Shown here: in pieces, positions 46,285 to 54,603 of the stretch
Layout: every line of letters begins with the position of its first letter
How positions within the stretch are numbered: the first letter of the stretch is position 1
NCBI GenBank assembly: GCA_023653075.1
Contig: JAMNXQ010000004.1
Span: 30,465 to 94,464, forward strand
From: Algoriphagus sp.
GTDB lineage: Bacteria > Bacteroidota > Bacteroidia > Cytophagales > Cyclobacteriaceae
DNA length: 64,000 nt
Reading direction: 5' to 3'
Program-made: the position numbers and the translations under genes
The notes under the pieces: generated by a model
Databases searched by the model: none
What the model was told of the DNA's origin: nothing
Seen by the model: only the letters and a program-made list of their open reading frames with translations

Positions 46285-49251
46285 CTACCCCTCCGCATTC
46301 CAATAGGCCATGCGCTCCATGCGCTGCACCTCGAGGGAGTAGAAGCCAAACTCTTCCACGACCTTCCCCTCGATGCAGTAGATCGCTCGACCTTTGAAAG
46401 GATACTGTTTGACCGTAGGAGGAAAGTGAACCGTATCGATCCAATGCCCATCCGAATCGATAAAGGTCCCAAAATTCATCACCTCCCCCTTGATCGTCCG
46501 GGTGTACTTGACGGTGACCAAGTAGCCAATTACCTGTACGATTTTTCCTAACCGATGCGGCAACTCCTTCGCCCTCACCCCTTGGATGCCTGGATCTTGG
46601 AGCAAGTGGAAGGGGGATTCCAATGGGAATTCCAAACTATCGATTTGATCCAAGATATCCTGACGCACATCCAGCTCCTCCAATACCGGCACCTGAGGAG
46701 GTAAACTCTCCCAGGAATTGCCTCCTGCCGAATGCACAAATAGTTCTTGCGTAGGTCGTGCCCCCACCTGCTTGTGGTGGAGAAAGTGGGCCTCCCAGAG
46801 GAGTTGCTGCTTGGGTTTGCCTGTAAATCGAAACGCCTGAATTCGAATCAAAATCAACAGCTGCTCCAGTCCACAGGAGACCCGTCGCACAAAATCCTCC
46901 AGCCCCAAAAAAGGTCCCTGTGCCTGCCGCTCCTGCAAGAGGCGCTCTACGGTTCGCTTTTCCAAGTGCTTCAGGTGGATCCAGCCCAAGTAAACGGTCG
47001 TCCCGCTGATTCGAGTCAGGTACTCACTCTCGTTGAGGTGGGGGGCTTCTATCGTGGCCCCCTGCATGCGTAACTCGTGTACGTAAAATTCGGTGGAGTA
47101 AAACCCTCCAAAATTATTGATCACGCCCACCATAAACTCCAAAGGGAAGTAGGCCTTTAGGTACAAACTCTGGTAGCTCTCCACCGCAAAGGAAGCGGAG
47201 TGCCCCTTGGCAAAGGAGTAGCCTGCAAAACTCTCAATCTGCATCCATACCGCAGCAGCCTCGGCATCCTGCCTCCCCAGCCGCTTGCAGTTGGCAAAGT
47301 AGGCAGCCCTCACCCGCTCAAATTCCTCCTTGGAGCGGGATTTGCCACTCATGCCCCTGCGCAGCACATCCGCCTCGGCCAGGCTCAGGCCCGCAAAATG
47401 GTGTGCCACCTTGATCACATCCTCCTGGTACACCATGATGCCATAGGTCTCGGGCATGATCTCCGCCAGTACCGGATGGGCCTGCTTCCTGCGCTCCGGG
47501 TCACGATGCCGCAAAATGTACTCCCGCATCATGCCCGATCGAGCCACCCCGGGACGGATGATGGAACTGGCCGCCACGAGCTCCAAGTAGGTGTCGGCCT
47601 GCAACTTGGCCAGCAGCATACGCATGGCAGGGGACTCTACGTAAAAGGCGCCAATGGTATGCCCACTGCGAAGGAGTTCCTTGATCTTGGGGTCTTGCTT
47701 AAACTGCGCCACTGCTCGGATATCCACTTCAATCCCCTGGTTCTGCTGGATGAGTTCCAAGCTAGACTTGATGTGTCCTAGCCCCCGCTGGCTGAGCAGG
47801 TCAAACTTGTGTAAGCCGATGTCTTCGGCCACGTGCATGTCTATATGCGCCACTGGGAAGCCTTTGGGGGGCAAACTGGTGGCGGTGTAGTAATGCATCG
47901 ACTTGCGCGAGAGCAGCAGTCCGCAGGCATGAATGGTCAAGTGAGACGGCATGTCATGCAGCACCTGTGCATAGCGAAGGATCAACTTGCCCAAGCCATC
48001 GGGGCTGTAGCCCGCCTTGTCGGCCTGCTGGAGTAGGGACTCAATCTCTGCCTTGGGTAGGCCAAAGACCTTGCCCAATTCCCGGATCACGGAGTTGTAT
48101 TGGAAGGTGCTGTACGATCCGAGTAGTGCTACATGGGCTTCTTGACCCACATTGTATTTTTTGAAGAGGTAGTCAAATACCTCGTCGCGGTCGGTCCAAC
48201 TGAAGTCAATGTCGAAGTCGGGGGGATTTTCGCGGTAGAGGTTGATGAAGCGCTCAAAGTAGAGATCCAGTTCCATGGGGTCCACATCGGTGATTCCCAA
48301 GCAGTAGGCCACCACGGAGTTGGCTCCGGAGCCTCGACCCACATGGTAGAAGTTGCGACGATGGGCAAACTGCACGATGTCGTAGTTGATCAGAAAGTAG
48401 GATACAAAGTCTTTTTGTTGGATTAGCTCCAGTTCTTTTTCAATGCGCTGTCGGACAGCTGGGAGGAGCTGTGGGTAGCGCTGCTGTGCTCCTCGGAAGG
48501 TTTCCTGTCGGAGATAGTCCAGGTCTTCTCCTCCCGTGCCGAGGAGGTCGCGCTTGTTTTTGACCGCTTGAAAGTAGAAGGAAAACTGGCACTGCTCGAG
48601 CAGTTTTTGGGCATTGAGGAGGAGGTAGCTGTGGTTTTCGCAGCGAGCGACAAGCTCCGCATAGTCGTAGAGCTGGTCCGAGGGATCCGCCTGTTCCTGC
48701 ACAGGAAGCTTGCTCAAGAGCGTATTCAGGTCCATCGAGCGCAGGAGCCGGTGCGCGTTAAATTCGAGTTTGGAGGAAAAACTAACCGGCTGCAGGAGTA
48801 CCAATTTTTCTCGTTTCCGGTACCAGGGGGAGGAGTGTAGCTTGTTGAGTTGACTGGGGTGGATTCCAATGTACTCGTGCTCGGCTAAGGGGAAGTACTC
48901 CTTCGAAAAAGGGTAGACGACAAAGCTATGCGCAAAAGAAGGCGCCTTGTCCGCAAAGGGGCGCTGCTGCAGGAGGTGCTCCGAGAGGTGTTTGTTGAGT
49001 TCGTATAGACCCTCCTGATTTCGTGCAAGCCCGATGTACTGTTGCGCAATGCCATTCCTGAAATCAATCCCAATGACCGGATGAATGCCTGCTTTTTGTG
49101 CGGCTCGGATAAAGGGAAATACCGCTGCACTGCTGTTGATGTCCGTGAGTGCCAGGGCGTCTACCTTTCGCTTTTTTGCTTCAGATACGAGCGCATCCAC
49201 CGACAAGGTGCCGTATTTGAAACTGAAGTGGCTGTGGCAATTGAGAAACAT
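46285..49251 (-). CDS. DNA polymerase III alpha subunit, second/error-prone type (DnaE2-like)
   Basis: About 988 aa from the ATG at 49251 (MFLNCHSHFSFKYGTLS), which starts the PHP domain exactly; the longer frame adds residues unlike the family. The palm has NPPDFDIDFSW with the catalytic aspartates (about residue 340), and GRGSGANSVVAYCLGI precedes it. A helix-hairpin-helix region (FLGLEDFVRRV) and a C-terminal OB-fold (GEVMNFGTFIDSDGHWIDTV) follow. The protein is shorter than a replicative DnaE (~1,150 aa), which fits the damage-inducible type usually paired with an ImuB/DinB-like polymerase. No such partner lies beside it here. Its last ~78 codons are duplicated twice to the left. Confidence 0.88.
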   Translation of the reverse strand: MFLNCHSHFSFKYGTLSVDALVSEAKKRKVDALALTDINSSAAVFPFIRAAQKAGIHPVIGIDFRNGIAQQYIGLARNQEGLYELNKHLSEHLLQQRPFADKAPSFAHSFVVYPFSKEYFPLAEHEYIGIHPSQLNKLHSSPWYRKREKLVLLQPVSFSSKLEFNAHRLLRSMDLNTLLSKLPVQEQADPSDQLYDYAELVARCENHSYLLLNAQKLLEQCQFSFYFQAVKNKRDLLGTGGEDLDYLRQETFRGAQQRYPQLLPAVRQRIEKELELIQQKDFVSYFLINYDIVQFAHRRNFYHVGRGSGANSVVAYCLGITDVDPMELDLYFERFINLYRENPPDFDIDFSWTDRDEVFDYLFKKYNVGQEAHVALLGSYSTFQYNSVIRELGKVFGLPKAEIESLLQQADKAGYSPDGLGKLILRYAQVLHDMPSHLTIHACGLLLSRKSMHYYTATSLPPKGFPVAHIDMHVAEDIGLHKFDLLSQRGLGHIKSSLELIQQNQGIEVDIRAVAQFKQDPKIKELLRSGHTIGAFYVESPAMRMLLAKLQADTYLELVAASSIIRPGVARSGMMREYILRHRDPERRKQAHPVLAEIMPETYGIMVYQEDVIKVAHHFAGLSLAEADVLRRGMSGKSRSKEEFERVRAAYFANCKRLGRQDAEAAAVWMQIESFAGYSFAKGHSASFAVESYQSLYLKAYFPLEFMVGVINNFGGFYSTEFYVHELRMQGATIEAPHLNESEYLTRISGTTVYLGWIHLKHLEKRTVERLLQERQAQGPFLGLEDFVRRVSCGLEQLLILIRIQAFRFTGKPKQQLLWEAHFLHHKQVGARPTQELFVHSAGGNSWESLPPQVPVLEELDVRQDILDQIDSLEFPLESPFHLLQDPGIQGVRAKELPHRLGKIVQVIGYLVTVKYTRTIKGEVMNFGTFIDSDGHWIDTVHFPPTVKQYPFKGRAIYCIEGKVVEEFGFYSLEVQRMERMAYWNAEG

Positions 49252-49360
49252 GGAGTCGGCAAGATCTTTCCCGAAGACTATCCTCGGGATGAAGGGGATA
49301 AGTAAACTAGAATTCAAGGGGATTGCCCTTTCCCGAAGATCAGGTAGGGGTTAGTGAATT

Positions 49361-49385
49361 AAAATGTTAATATTATTAACATTTT
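49361..49385. promoter_or_regulatory. Operator-like 11-bp inverted repeat upstream of dnaE
   Basis: AAAATGTTAAT / ATTAACATTTT is a perfect dyad with a 3-base centre, about 110 bases before the dnaE start. A repressor site for a damage-inducible polymerase is an attractive guess. The low-GC hairpin without an adjacent T-run is a poor terminator. Confidence 0.45.
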
Positions 49386-49482
49386 AATGTGTATAATATA
49401 AACAAAAAGAAGAATAAAAAAAGAGGATCCTCAAGAAAATGAAGAAAATTTTCGATTCGTTTCCCGAAGTTCTTAAGAATAA

Positions 49483-49613
49483 AATCAGCGTATTTTTCTG
49501 TCTATCCGCCGCGGCGGAGCGTGAAAAAAGAGTATCGGGGATTCTACGGAAAAGTACCACTGATCAAAAGGGATTAATCAGCGTATTTTTCCTGTTAAGA
49601 TCAGCGTGAAAAG
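49483..49613. repeat. Short extragenic repeats AATCAGCGTATTTTTC with a GC palindrome
   Basis: AATCAGCGTATTTTTC occurs at 49483-49498 and 49576-49591, with a shortened form (GATCAGCGTGAAAAG) at 49599-49613. Between them, TCCGCCGCGGCGGA at 49505-49518 is a perfect 14-bp palindrome in otherwise AT-rich DNA. The whole 49318-49627 interval has no gene. Confidence 0.65.
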
Positions 49614-49627
49614 ATTTTTTTGCCGTC

Positions 49628-49855
49628 TTAGGCCTTGGCTAGCAGGAGCTGAAACTCCAAGGCGCTGCAGGGCTTGAACTCATCGGCTTCGAGGTCTTCA
49701 AAAATTTCTTCGTCAGCGGTAATGTCCGTTTTTTCAATCCGCCCATCGGGATGCACAATCAGTTCAGTGCCCGTAAAATCCTGAGGGTTGATCATCACCA
49801 ACACTTGGTAGTCGTCAAAAATCCGTTTGAAGTACTGTGAAATTGCTTTTGCCAC
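49628..49855 (-). CDS. Small hypothetical protein
   Basis: 75 aa starting at GTG (the AKAISQYFKRIFDDYQVLV segment), with one strand-rich core (QVLVMINPQDFTGTELIVHPDGRIEKTD) and an acidic C-terminal half (ITADEEIFEDLEADEFKPC). No signal peptide or membrane segment. No family recognised. It is divergent from the trp leader, sharing the ~90-base promoter region. Coding status rests on frame length and amino-acid composition only. Confidence 0.55.
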   Translation of the reverse strand: MAKAISQYFKRIFDDYQVLVMINPQDFTGTELIVHPDGRIEKTDITADEEIFEDLEADEFKPCSALEFQLLLAKA

Positions 49856-49905
49856 GGTGAATTCAGTTTTTTATTAAAAATAATTCAAAAAAACCGGGAC
49901 TAAGC

Positions 49906-49935
49906 ATTGCTTATTCCAAAGCCTTTCTAAATTTG
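49906..49935 (+). promoter_or_regulatory. Promoter of the trp operon
   Basis: TTG (49906-49908), a 19-base spacer, then TAAATTTG (49928-49935) match the Bacteroidota consensus completely. The predicted start site (about 49942) lies only a few bases before the leader-peptide ATG. Confidence 0.75.
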
Positions 49936-49945
49936 TGGCAAGCTA

Positions 49946-50023
49946 ATGAAAACAATCGCAAACAACTACTGGTGGTGGCATTCCAATACTTTCCTCGGGA
50001 AAGCTCAGAAAGCCGTTGCCTAA
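49946..50023 (+). CDS. trpL: trp operon leader peptide with three consecutive Trp codons
   Basis: A 25-codon frame begins MKTIANNYWWWHSN (Trp at codons 9-11, from TGG TGG TGG at 49970-49978) and ends at TAA 50021-50023. It lies between the trp promoter and an intrinsic terminator before trpE. By analogy with enterobacterial trpL, ribosome stalling at the Trp codons when charged tRNA-Trp is scarce would favour an alternative fold and transcription into trpE. AAGCC at 50010-50014 could pair with GGCTT at 50049-50053 as the antiterminator. Too short for routine gene finders. Confidence 0.8.
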   Translation: MKTIANNYWWWHSNTFLGKAQKAVA

Positions 50024-50044
50024 ACTTTGCGCAATACATACCTC

Positions 50045-50080
50045 AAAAGGCTTACTGGATTTCCCGGTAGGCCTTTTTTT
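50045..50080 (+). terminator. trp attenuator terminator
   Basis: A 14-bp stem (AAAAGGCTTACTGG pairing with CCGGTAGGCCTTTT, with two G-U pairs) and a 5-base loop, followed by a run of T ending at 50080. It stands 22 bases before the trpE ATG and directly after the leader peptide, the classical attenuator position. Confidence 0.85.
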
Positions 50081-50101
50081 GTGCCCTTTTCCAAACCAAA
50101 C

Positions 50102-51511
50102 ATGTCTCAGACCTATTCCCTACACACGCAGTACCGCAAGCGATTGGCCGATACCATCACGCCAGTCAGCATTTACCTGCAAGTACGCGACCGCTTTGCC
50201 AATCCCATCTTACTGGAGTCCTCCGACTACCGAGGACAGGACAACAGCTACTCCTACATCTGCTTCAATCCCCTCGCTTCGTTTTCCTTCACTGCAGGGA
50301 AGGTCCTGGAAAAAATGCCCGATGGACAGGAAAATTCCTATGCCGTATGTTCAGAACAGCCGCTGATGGATTGCTTGCGCCGCTTTGGAAATTCCTTTCA
50401 ATCAAAGGCCGACTCTTTCAAATTCAGTACGAATGGGCTTTTTGGCTACACCCAATACGATACAGTAGGCTGGTTTGAGGACATCAAATTGAAAGCTTCC
50501 CCTTCCAATGAGGTGCCGATGATGCACTATGCCATGTACCAAAACATCATCGTGGTGGATCATTACAAAAACGAGCTGCACCTCTTCGAACACCTGGTGG
50601 AAGGCACTAAGCAGGCATCCTACCTAGATGAAATCGTGACCTTGCTCAACAACAAGAACATTCCTGCCTATTCCTTCAAAAAGGTAGGGGAGGAATTTTC
50701 CAACTACAGCGATGCCGAATTTTTGGAACTCCTGGCCCAAGCTCAGAAGCATTGTCAGCGGGGAGATGTATTTCAACTAGTGCTCTCCAGGCGATTTACC
50801 ACGGCCTTCAAAGGGGATGAGTTCAATGTGTACCGTGCCCTCCGCTCAGTCAATCCCTCTCCCTACCTCTTCTATTTCGATTACGGATCCTTCAAGGTCT
50901 TTGGAAGTTCTCCCGAAGCTCAAATCGTGGTCAAAAACAGAAAAGCAACCCTCTATCCGATTGCAGGTACCTTCCGCCGTACAGGCAACGATGTGGAGGA
51001 TGCCGCCCTTGCACGCAAGCTCTACGACGATCCCAAAGAAAATGCAGAGCACGTGATGCTCGTGGATTTGGCACGAAATGACCTCTCCCGTACTTCCGAT
51101 CGGGTAGAAGTGGAGGTCTTCAAGGAAGTACAGTACTACTCCCATGTGATTCATTTGGTATCCAAAGTAACGGGCCAGCTACCCGAAGGAGCCAATCCCT
51201 TGCAGTTGGTGGCGGACACCTTTCCAGCGGGGACCCTCTCCGGCGCACCGAAATACCGAGCCATGGAACTGATTGACGAACTGGAATCCGTGCCCCGTCA
51301 ATTTTATGGAGGAGCGATCGGCTACTTGGGATTCAATGGGGACTTCAACCATGCCATCGTCATCCGCTCCTTTGTGTCGGAAAACAATCAGCTTCGGTTT
51401 CAAGCCGGTGCCGGCGTAGTCGCCAAAAGTGACATCCACTCTGAATTGCAAGAAGTGGCCAATAAACTGGAAGCTTTACGGGTGGCCTTGAAGACCGCCG
51501 AACAGATTTAA
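50102..51511 (+). CDS. trpE: Anthranilate synthase component I
   Basis: About 469 aa from the ATG at 50102 (MSQTYSLHTQYRKRL); the frame extends upstream through the attenuator but that part is leader RNA. The chorismate-binding core is clear: SPYLFYFDYGSFKVFGSSPEAQI, PIAGTFRRTGNDVED and DLARNDLSRTSD, then TFPAGTLSGAPKYRAMELID (about residues 370-390). It makes anthranilate from chorismate with ammonia from TrpG. First structural gene of the trp operon. Confidence 0.96.
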   Translation: MSQTYSLHTQYRKRLADTITPVSIYLQVRDRFANPILLESSDYRGQDNSYSYICFNPLASFSFTAGKVLEKMPDGQENSYAVCSEQPLMDCLRRFGNSFQSKADSFKFSTNGLFGYTQYDTVGWFEDIKLKASPSNEVPMMHYAMYQNIIVVDHYKNELHLFEHLVEGTKQASYLDEIVTLLNNKNIPAYSFKKVGEEFSNYSDAEFLELLAQAQKHCQRGDVFQLVLSRRFTTAFKGDEFNVYRALRSVNPSPYLFYFDYGSFKVFGSSPEAQIVVKNRKATLYPIAGTFRRTGNDVEDAALARKLYDDPKENAEHVMLVDLARNDLSRTSDRVEVEVFKEVQYYSHVIHLVSKVTGQLPEGANPLQLVADTFPAGTLSGAPKYRAMELIDELESVPRQFYGGAIGYLGFNGDFNHAIVIRSFVSENNQLRFQAGAGVVAKSDIHSELQEVANKLEALRVALKTAEQI

Positions 51512-51522
51512 TCGATCCGTAC

Positions 51523-52089
51523 ATGAAAATCTTAGTGATAGATAATTACGATTCCTTCACCTACAACCTAGTGTACCTCATCCGTCAACTGGGTTATGGG
51601 GAGCAATTGGACATCCGTCGAAACGATGCCTTTGCCCTCGATGAGGTGGAGCAATTTGCTAAAATACTCCTTTCTCCAGGACCTGGTATTCCTGAGGACG
51701 CTGGGCTGATGCCCGCCCTATTGCAGCGGTATGGTACCACCAAGTCCATCCTTGGGATTTGCTTGGGCCATCAGGCCATTGCAGAGGCTTTCGGTGGAAA
51801 GCTCCATAACCTAGCAGAAGTGCAGCATGGAGTTGCAGCCACCCTCACGGTAGTTTCCGATCGATTATTCGCCGGACTTCCCAGGCAGTTTGCCGTAGGT
51901 CGCTACCATTCTTGGGTAGTGGATGAAGGATACCTTCCCGCTGACTTGGAGGTGATCGGCCGTACCCCTGACCAACAGATTATGGCGATTCGCCACAAGT
52001 ACTATGACCTCCGAGGGCTTCAATTTCACCCCGAAAGCATCCTAACCGAACACGGGTCCCAGTTGATCCAAAATTGGCTTCAATCCTAA
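51523..52089 (+). CDS. trpG: Anthranilate synthase component II (glutamine amidotransferase)
   Basis: 188 aa with the class I amidotransferase signature. VIDNYDSFTYNLVYLI lies at the start, LSPGPGIPEDAG at about 50-61, the nucleophilic cysteine in GICLGHQAIAEAFGG (about residue 83), and the His-Glu pair in LQFHPESILTEHG (about 167-179). It supplies ammonia to TrpE. It follows trpE by 11 bases; trpD begins 17 bases after its stop. Confidence 0.97.
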   Translation: MKILVIDNYDSFTYNLVYLIRQLGYGEQLDIRRNDAFALDEVEQFAKILLSPGPGIPEDAGLMPALLQRYGTTKSILGICLGHQAIAEAFGGKLHNLAEVQHGVAATLTVVSDRLFAGLPRQFAVGRYHSWVVDEGYLPADLEVIGRTPDQQIMAIRHKYYDLRGLQFHPESILTEHGSQLIQNWLQS

Positions 52090-52106
52090 CCGATCTCAAT
52101 CCACCG

Positions 52107-53117
52107 ATGAAAGACATATTAAATCACCTCATTGCACACAAGACGCTTTCCCAGCAGCAGGCGAAGGAGGTCTTGAAAAATTTAGCTACAGGATCGTATC
52201 CTAGCAGTCAAGTGGCCGCCTTTATGACCGTATTTCTGATGCGCAGCATTACGGTGGAGGAGCTGCTTGGCTTCCGAGAAGCGATGCTCGAACTTTGTGT
52301 GCCCATCGACCTTTCGGAATACGATGCGATGGATCTCTGCGGTACAGGTGGAGATGGAAAAGATACCTTCAATATTTCTACACTTTCTTCCTTTATCGTA
52401 GCAGGAGCTGGTCAGACGGTAGCCAAGCACGGCAATACGGGGGTTTCTTCTATTTGTGGTTCCTCCAACTTGCTGGCACATTTTGGCTACGAATTTAGTG
52501 CGGATATCGATCAACTACGACGCAGTTTGGATCAAGTAGGACTCTGCTTCCTGCATGCGCCCCTTTTTCACCCTGCCATGAAAAGTGTGGCTCCCATCCG
52601 AAAGGAACTTGGGGTGAAGACCTTCTTCAATATGCTTGGCCCCATGGTCAACCCAAGTTTTCCGCGCAAGCAATTGGTAGGCGTGTTTAGTCTGGAATTG
52701 GCTCGATTGTATGGCTACCTCTACCAAGAGACGGAGGGCCGATTTGCCATCCTGCATGCCCTGGATGGCTACGATGAAATCTCTCTGACGGGACCCTTCA
52801 AAATGATTACCAATGGGGGTGAGAAACTCTACCATCCTCAAGCACTAGGCTTGGACCAACTTTCACCAGAGAGTATCCTGGGAGGAGCTACTATTGAAGC
52901 ATCAGCTCGTATCTTTGAGCAAGTGCTTCGTGGAGCAGGGAGCGCTGCGCAAAATCAGGTCGTGATCGCCAATGCCGCTGCTGCTCTAGTAACCGCTCGT
53001 GAAGGCCTAGGCTTTGAAGAAGCGATTGACCTAGCCAAAGAGACACTCCTGAGTGGCAAAGCCCTTCGTGTATTTACGGGATTGATTCAACCCCAAACCT
53101 TCGTTTCCCTCAATTAA
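52107..53117 (+). CDS. trpD: Anthranilate phosphoribosyltransferase
   Basis: 336 aa from the ATG at 52107 (MKDILNHLIAHKTLS), the standard length; an upstream in-frame ATG overlaps trpG. The PRPP-binding DLCGTGGDGKDTFNISTLSS (about residues 77-96) and KHGNTGVSSICGSSNLLAHFG follow the family pattern, as does FNMLGPMVNP. It joins anthranilate to PRPP, the second step of tryptophan synthesis. Confidence 0.96.
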   Translation: MKDILNHLIAHKTLSQQQAKEVLKNLATGSYPSSQVAAFMTVFLMRSITVEELLGFREAMLELCVPIDLSEYDAMDLCGTGGDGKDTFNISTLSSFIVAGAGQTVAKHGNTGVSSICGSSNLLAHFGYEFSADIDQLRRSLDQVGLCFLHAPLFHPAMKSVAPIRKELGVKTFFNMLGPMVNPSFPRKQLVGVFSLELARLYGYLYQETEGRFAILHALDGYDEISLTGPFKMITNGGEKLYHPQALGLDQLSPESILGGATIEASARIFEQVLRGAGSAAQNQVVIANAAAALVTAREGLGFEEAIDLAKETLLSGKALRVFTGLIQPQTFVSLN

Positions 53118-53127
53118 GTAGATCCTG

Positions 53128-53940
53128 ATGAATACCCTAGAAAAAATCATTGCCGATAAGTACCTGGAAGTGGAAGCTCGAAAGCAGCAGTGTCCTGTCG
53201 CTGTGTTGGAAAAAAGCAGTGCCTTTTCAAGAACTCCATTTTCCTTAAAATCATTTCTACTCGATCCCACCAAGTCTGGCATCATCACTGAGTTTAAGCG
53301 AAAGTCTCCCTCCAAAGGACTGATCAACGGTACCTCTTCGGTGGAGGTGGTGACGAGAGGATACGAGCAGGCCGGTGCCTCCGCGCTATCGGTGCTAACC
53401 GACCTGGACTACTTTGGAGGGTGCACGGAAGACCTTGAGTTGGCTAGGAAGCAGGTGACTATCCCGATCTTGAGAAAAGACTTTGTGGTGGATGAGTACC
53501 AGATCTTGGAAGCCAAAGCCATGGGTGCCGATTGCATTTTACTAATCGCTGCTGCTTTATCCCCAGCAAAAGTCAACTCCTTGGCCAGCTTGGCTCAAAG
53601 TTTGGGATTAGAGGTGCTCTTGGAAGTGCATAACTTGGAGGAATTGGAGCAGTCATTTTGTGAGCCCCTGGATGTGGTCGGTGTCAACAATCGAAATCTG
53701 AAGAATTTCGAGGTCTCTTTGGATACCTCCCTGGAGCTAGTGGATCGTATTCCCAACCAGGTGGTCAAAATTTCAGAAAGTGGGATTTCGGATCCAGGTA
53801 CCTTGGTGGCTTTCCGAAAAGCAGGCTTCGATGGCTTTTTGATCGGGGAAAACTTCATGAAGACCTCCAGTCCGGAGCAGGCAGCTAGGGACTTTATTCA
53901 AGAGTTTAGACGCTTGATGGGAGAGCAAACTAGTGGATAA
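53128..53940 (+). CDS. trpC: Indole-3-glycerol phosphate synthase
   Basis: 270 aa, a TIM barrel. It has EFKRKSPSKGLING with the catalytic lysine region (about residues 53-65), VLTDLDYFGG, LRKDFVVDEYQI, GADCILLIAA, VGVNNRNLKNFEVSLD and ISESGI in family order. It closes the pyrrole ring to give indole-3-glycerol phosphate. The stop is 7 bases before the trpF start. Confidence 0.97.
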   Translation: MNTLEKIIADKYLEVEARKQQCPVAVLEKSSAFSRTPFSLKSFLLDPTKSGIITEFKRKSPSKGLINGTSSVEVVTRGYEQAGASALSVLTDLDYFGGCTEDLELARKQVTIPILRKDFVVDEYQILEAKAMGADCILLIAAALSPAKVNSLASLAQSLGLEVLLEVHNLEELEQSFCEPLDVVGVNNRNLKNFEVSLDTSLELVDRIPNQVVKISESGISDPGTLVAFRKAGFDGFLIGENFMKTSSPEQAARDFIQEFRRLMGEQTSG

Positions 53941-53947
53941 GTTGCGT

Positions 53948-54574
53948 ATGGAAATTAAAGTTTGCGGCATGCGGGAGCGGGTCAATTGTCAACAATTGGC
54001 TACAACAGTAGTTCCAGATTGGATGGGCTTGATTTTCTATCCCAAGTCGCCCCGTTATGTGCAGGAAGAGGAATCCAACTGGATTAGCAACTTGCCAATA
54101 AAGAAAGTGGGGGTAATGGTAGATGAGCAGCCTGAACTGATGCTGCAAAAGATTTCCACCTTCGGGCTTTCCGCCTTGCAGTTGCACGGAGGAGAATCCA
54201 TAGAACTAGTCCAGGAAGTTAAAGCTGCCACAGAAGTGGAAATTTGGAAAGTGATTTCCGTAGGGGAGACCATCGATTGGAAAGTCCTAGAAGCTTTTGC
54301 TCCCCATGTGGACCGCTTCCTGTTTGATACCGCTTCGGCAAGTAAAGGGGGATCAGGAAAGCAATTCGACTGGGGGCTCTTGGAGGACTATCCCTTTGAA
54401 AAGGGATTTATGCTCAGTGGAGGCGTGACTGGTTCCCATGCTCCAGCGATCCGAAATTTGGCAGTCCGTATACCTCAGTTGCTGGGAGTGGATGTCAACT
54501 CGGGCTTTGAACTGACTCCTGGGCTAAAAGACATTTCTGCCTTGCAGGTATTTAAACAAGAATTAATAAAGTAA
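53948..54574 (+). CDS. trpF: Phosphoribosylanthranilate isomerase
   Basis: 208 aa from the ATG at 53948 ([17 protein letters not shown]), placing the catalytic cysteine at residue 6 as usual. [25 protein letters not shown], the catalytic Asp in [22 protein letters not shown] and LSGGVTG are present. It isomerises PRA to CdRP. A start at 53933 overlaps trpC and is less likely. Confidence 0.96.
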   Translation: MEIKVCGMRERVNCQQLATTVVPDWMGLIFYPKSPRYVQEEESNWISNLPIKKVGVMVDEQPELMLQKISTFGLSALQLHGGESIELVQEVKAATEVEIWKVISVGETIDWKVLEAFAPHVDRFLFDTASASKGGSGKQFDWGLLEDYPFEKGFMLSGGVTGSHAPAIRNLAVRIPQLLGVDVNSGFELTPGLKDISALQVFKQELIK

Positions 54575-54603
54575 ATCAGTGCAATACGCTAATTGGTGAG
54601 ACG

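Noticed and set aside
46145..46472. Two short minus-strand frames at the dnaE 3' end
   Set aside because: They are out-of-frame shadows of dnaE; similar ones appear over copies A and B because of the duplication.
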